Of a stretch of DNA of 32,846 bases, positions 31,362 to 32,846 are shown piece after piece (position 1 is the stretch's first letter; each line of letters begins with the position of its first letter). The notes below the pieces were generated by a model. The model made no database searches and had not been told where the DNA came from. It was given only the letters and a program-made list of their open reading frames with translations. Where the stretch lies: NCBI GenBank assembly GCA_049999725.1, contig JBNGIS010033923.1:38007-70852 (forward strand), in the 5' to 3' direction. Made by a program: the position numbers and the translations under genes. Source of the stretch: Haplomitrium mnioides. Taxonomy: Eukaryota; Marchantiophyta; Haplomitriopsida; Calobryales.

Positions 31362-31708
31362 AGAAGGTTCTAAAGATAAGAACACGTGGCAGAAGGAGAA
31401 CTAAAGAGATGGAAGGTTCTAAAGATAAGGACACGTGGTAGAAGGAGAACAAAAGTAAAGGGTGGTCCAATTAGAGTGAGAGAGAAAAGAGGGGTCCAAT
31501 TAGAAGAGGATAGAAAAGGAACCAATGAGGTTCCTCCATCTATGTAAGCAAAGTGCTTTCTCTCAAGTATATAAAGAAAGGAGAGTGCATTGTTTGGCAT
31601 CTCTTACCTTGTGGGTTTTCCAAGTTCTTTGTGCGCTTCTTTTGTGCTAACTTGTATGTGTTGTATTTGTACTAACTTATGTGTGTAATGTGGGTGTGTA
31701 GTGTTACA
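31362..31708 (+). repeat. Outer element 5' LTR, second part
   Basis: It begins with the second copy of AGAAG and continues the interrupted LTR to TGTTACA. It contains an internal tandem duplication of about 49 bases (GGTTCTAAAGATAAG at 31366 and 31415, each followed by ACACGTGG), which the inner LTR lacks. The TATA box TATATAAA is at 31568-31575. Confidence 0.92.
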
Positions 31709-31709
31709 A

Positions 31710-31721
31710 TGGTATCAGAGC
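31710..31721 (+). other. Primer-binding site, initiator-Met tRNA type (outer element)
   Basis: TGGTATCAGAGC lies one base after the LTR end, exactly as in the inner element. Confidence 0.93.
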
Positions 31722-31911
31722 TAGGTCTTCTCTAAAGAGTGTGGACTACCACTCTTTGGAGAAGTACTCAAGACCTTTTGGAGTAGTGGAATCTCCACTT
31801 TGCATTGACTCCATTAGAGTTAAACCTTCAAATTTTCATGAATAAAAGATAGTGGATATCCCATCCTTTATAAATGAAGATGAGAAGTTTGACTTGATGC
31901 CATGGTAGCCA

Positions 31912-32127
31912 ATGGATAGAGGAGCATTTGTACCTCATTGAATTCCTCTATTAAATCCTTTTAACATTCGTGTGTTTAATATTGACAAGCATTTCTTTTG
32001 TCAATTTCTAGTATATAACTTTGGTGATGACTTTATGGTTTTTGTGATGGAATCAAGAGAGCCTGTTATATTACCTGTGGTAAATTATGGTGTTACATGG
32101 GAGTGTTTTATTTATATTTTATGGTAG
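31912..32127 (+). pseudogene. Leader open frame 1 of the outer chromovirus (stop at codon 10)
   Basis: It is the counterpart of 26004-26219: same length, same end codon, no indel. Codon 10 is TGA here (31939-31941) where the inner copy has AGA. The other differences are mainly third-position and synonymous. The function is unknown and no domain is recognised. Confidence 0.55.
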
Positions 32128-32135
32128 AGAGAAAA

Positions 32136-32336
32136 ATGGATTTGAACCAAGCTCCTCTAGAAGAGTTCAACTCCAAATGTCATATTTCTATTAGAGTAAC
32201 ACCTAAACAAACACAGCGAGATTTTCTTGTTCGCAAGCTTGGAGAGAGGTTTTGTAATGCGGTGTTGGCATCCACTAAACCTTTTATTTTACCTATTCTC
32301 CACAACTGGAATGTTTATATATTTGTTTTTGTATAA
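32136..32336 (+). CDS. Leader open frame 2 of the outer chromovirus (66 aa, unknown function)
   Basis: This is the intact version of the second small frame between primer site and gag. The product starts MDLNQAPLEEFN, has a basic centre (RDFLVRKLGERF) and a hydrophobic end (NVYIFVFV). No domain is recognised. Conservation against the inner copy is at the amino-acid level despite many silent changes. The start follows the stop of frame 1 by eight bases, and gag follows after 29 more, so the three frames would be stacked on one RNA. Confidence 0.55.
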   Translation: MDLNQAPLEEFNSKCHISIRVTPKQTQRDFLVRKLGERFCNAVLASTKPFILPILHNWNVYIFVFV

Positions 32337-32365
32337 GTTAGAGGGCTAGACTGTGGGGGAACAAT

Positions 32366-32846
32366 ATGGATGCTAACTCTAACAGTCTTGGAGAAGGAGT
32401 GTGGATGATGGCAAAGTTGGAAGAGCTTCAAGCAGCTCTTATAGCAAGCCAACAACAAACCAACATGTTGATGACAGAAATGGTGAAAATGCGATTACAA
32501 CAAGAAAGTGGAGAAGGAAGTCGAGAGACGCTACTTCAGAAAATGAGCAAGTCATGCAAGGTAGAGCCTTATAGAGGAAGTCGCATAGTTGGCATCGTAG
32601 AAGGATGGGTCTATCGAATGGAAGTTCATATGTCATATTATCCAAATGCTTCAGATTTGGAGAAAGGGTTGTTTGCAAGATCATTTTTAATCGAGCATGC
32701 ATCAATATGGCTACAAGGTTGGGAGCGACAAAAAAATACATGAGGAGAACAACTTTTGTGGAGCAGTTTAAAAGAAGGTTTGCTCCAAAATTTCAAAGCG
32801 GTAGATTCTATATTGATTGCAAGAACAAAGCTTTGGGAGTTGGAGC
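32366..32846 (+). pseudogene. Ty3 Gag of the outer element (3' partial, early stop)
   Basis: It has an ATG start with 125 codons to a TGA at 32741-32743, where the inner copy reads CGA, so a C-to-T change truncates it. The homologous frame continues past the stop to the window edge. It matches the inner Gag closely (EGWVYRMEVHMSYYP, HASIWLQGWERQKN). The zinc knuckle and pol lie outside the window. Confidence 0.9.

Larger units (their letters stand above)
25084..32846 (+). mobile_element. Outer Ty3 chromovirus (5' part), interrupted by the inner element
   Basis: Its 5' LTR starts TGTAACGG at 25084, is split after 25309 by the inner element, and resumes to end TGTTACA at 31708. A primer-binding site, two leader open frames and the start of gag follow to the window edge. 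The 3' part is outside the window, so its target duplication cannot be tested (the five bases before it are CCTAT). It was inserted into a LINE. Confidence 0.93.

Noticed and set aside
1-32846. CRISPR arrays, bacterial operons, rRNA or tRNA genes.
   Set aside because: None is visible; the repeats found are tandem or transposon-derived, and the gene structure is that of a plant nucleus.

Overview
The window is nuclear DNA of a repeat-rich land plant. The evidence is a spliced SF3A1-type splicing factor, a PLS-class DYW pentatricopeptide repeat (PPR) gene with no intron inside its repeats, a plant organellar single-stranded DNA-binding (OSB) PDF motif, and Ty3 chromoviruses primed by initiator-Met tRNA. 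Large intergenic spaces filled with decayed transposons suggest a big genome (fern, lycophyte or gymnosperm scale). I cannot name the species.

Layout. 1-1601: 3' end of a Ty3/gypsy chromovirus (integrase, chromodomain, polypurine tract, 530-bp LTR). 1602-9678: non-coding DNA with degenerate repeats, including a GC-rich block (about 3300-6240) with 163-bp and 274-bp period duplications. 9679-13052: decayed Ty1/copia element whose reverse transcriptase is cut short. 13665-16327: SF3A1 homologue with one intron, preceded by three tandem telo-box repeats. 17707-21364: pieces of an OSB-like gene (targeting-peptide-like exon, PDF motif) lead in frame into a large DYW PPR gene. 21239-21896: a 329-bp tandem duplication of that gene's 3' end. 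23288-25083: 159-bp tandem repeats followed by a coiled-coil LINE ORF1. 25084-32846: nested chromoviruses. A complete 6,052-bp element (25310-31361; 488-bp LTRs; 5-bp target duplication AGAAG) sits inside the 5' LTR of an older relative. That older relative itself cuts the LINE and runs off the right edge.

The two host genes are independent. SF3A1 acts in the nuclear U2 snRNP, and the PPR protein is expected to edit organelle RNA. Two observations deserve most attention. First, the OSB PDF motif joins the PPR-DYW reading frame in phase across a predicted 128-bp intron, which suggests a fusion of a DNA-binding motif with an RNA-editing factor. Second, both chromovirus copies carry two small open frames between the primer-binding site and gag. 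Their differences are overwhelmingly synonymous, which indicates former selection as proteins. The transposons otherwise show point-mutation decay, mostly C-to-T type stop codons, consistent with cytosine methylation. All alignments and counts were made by eye.
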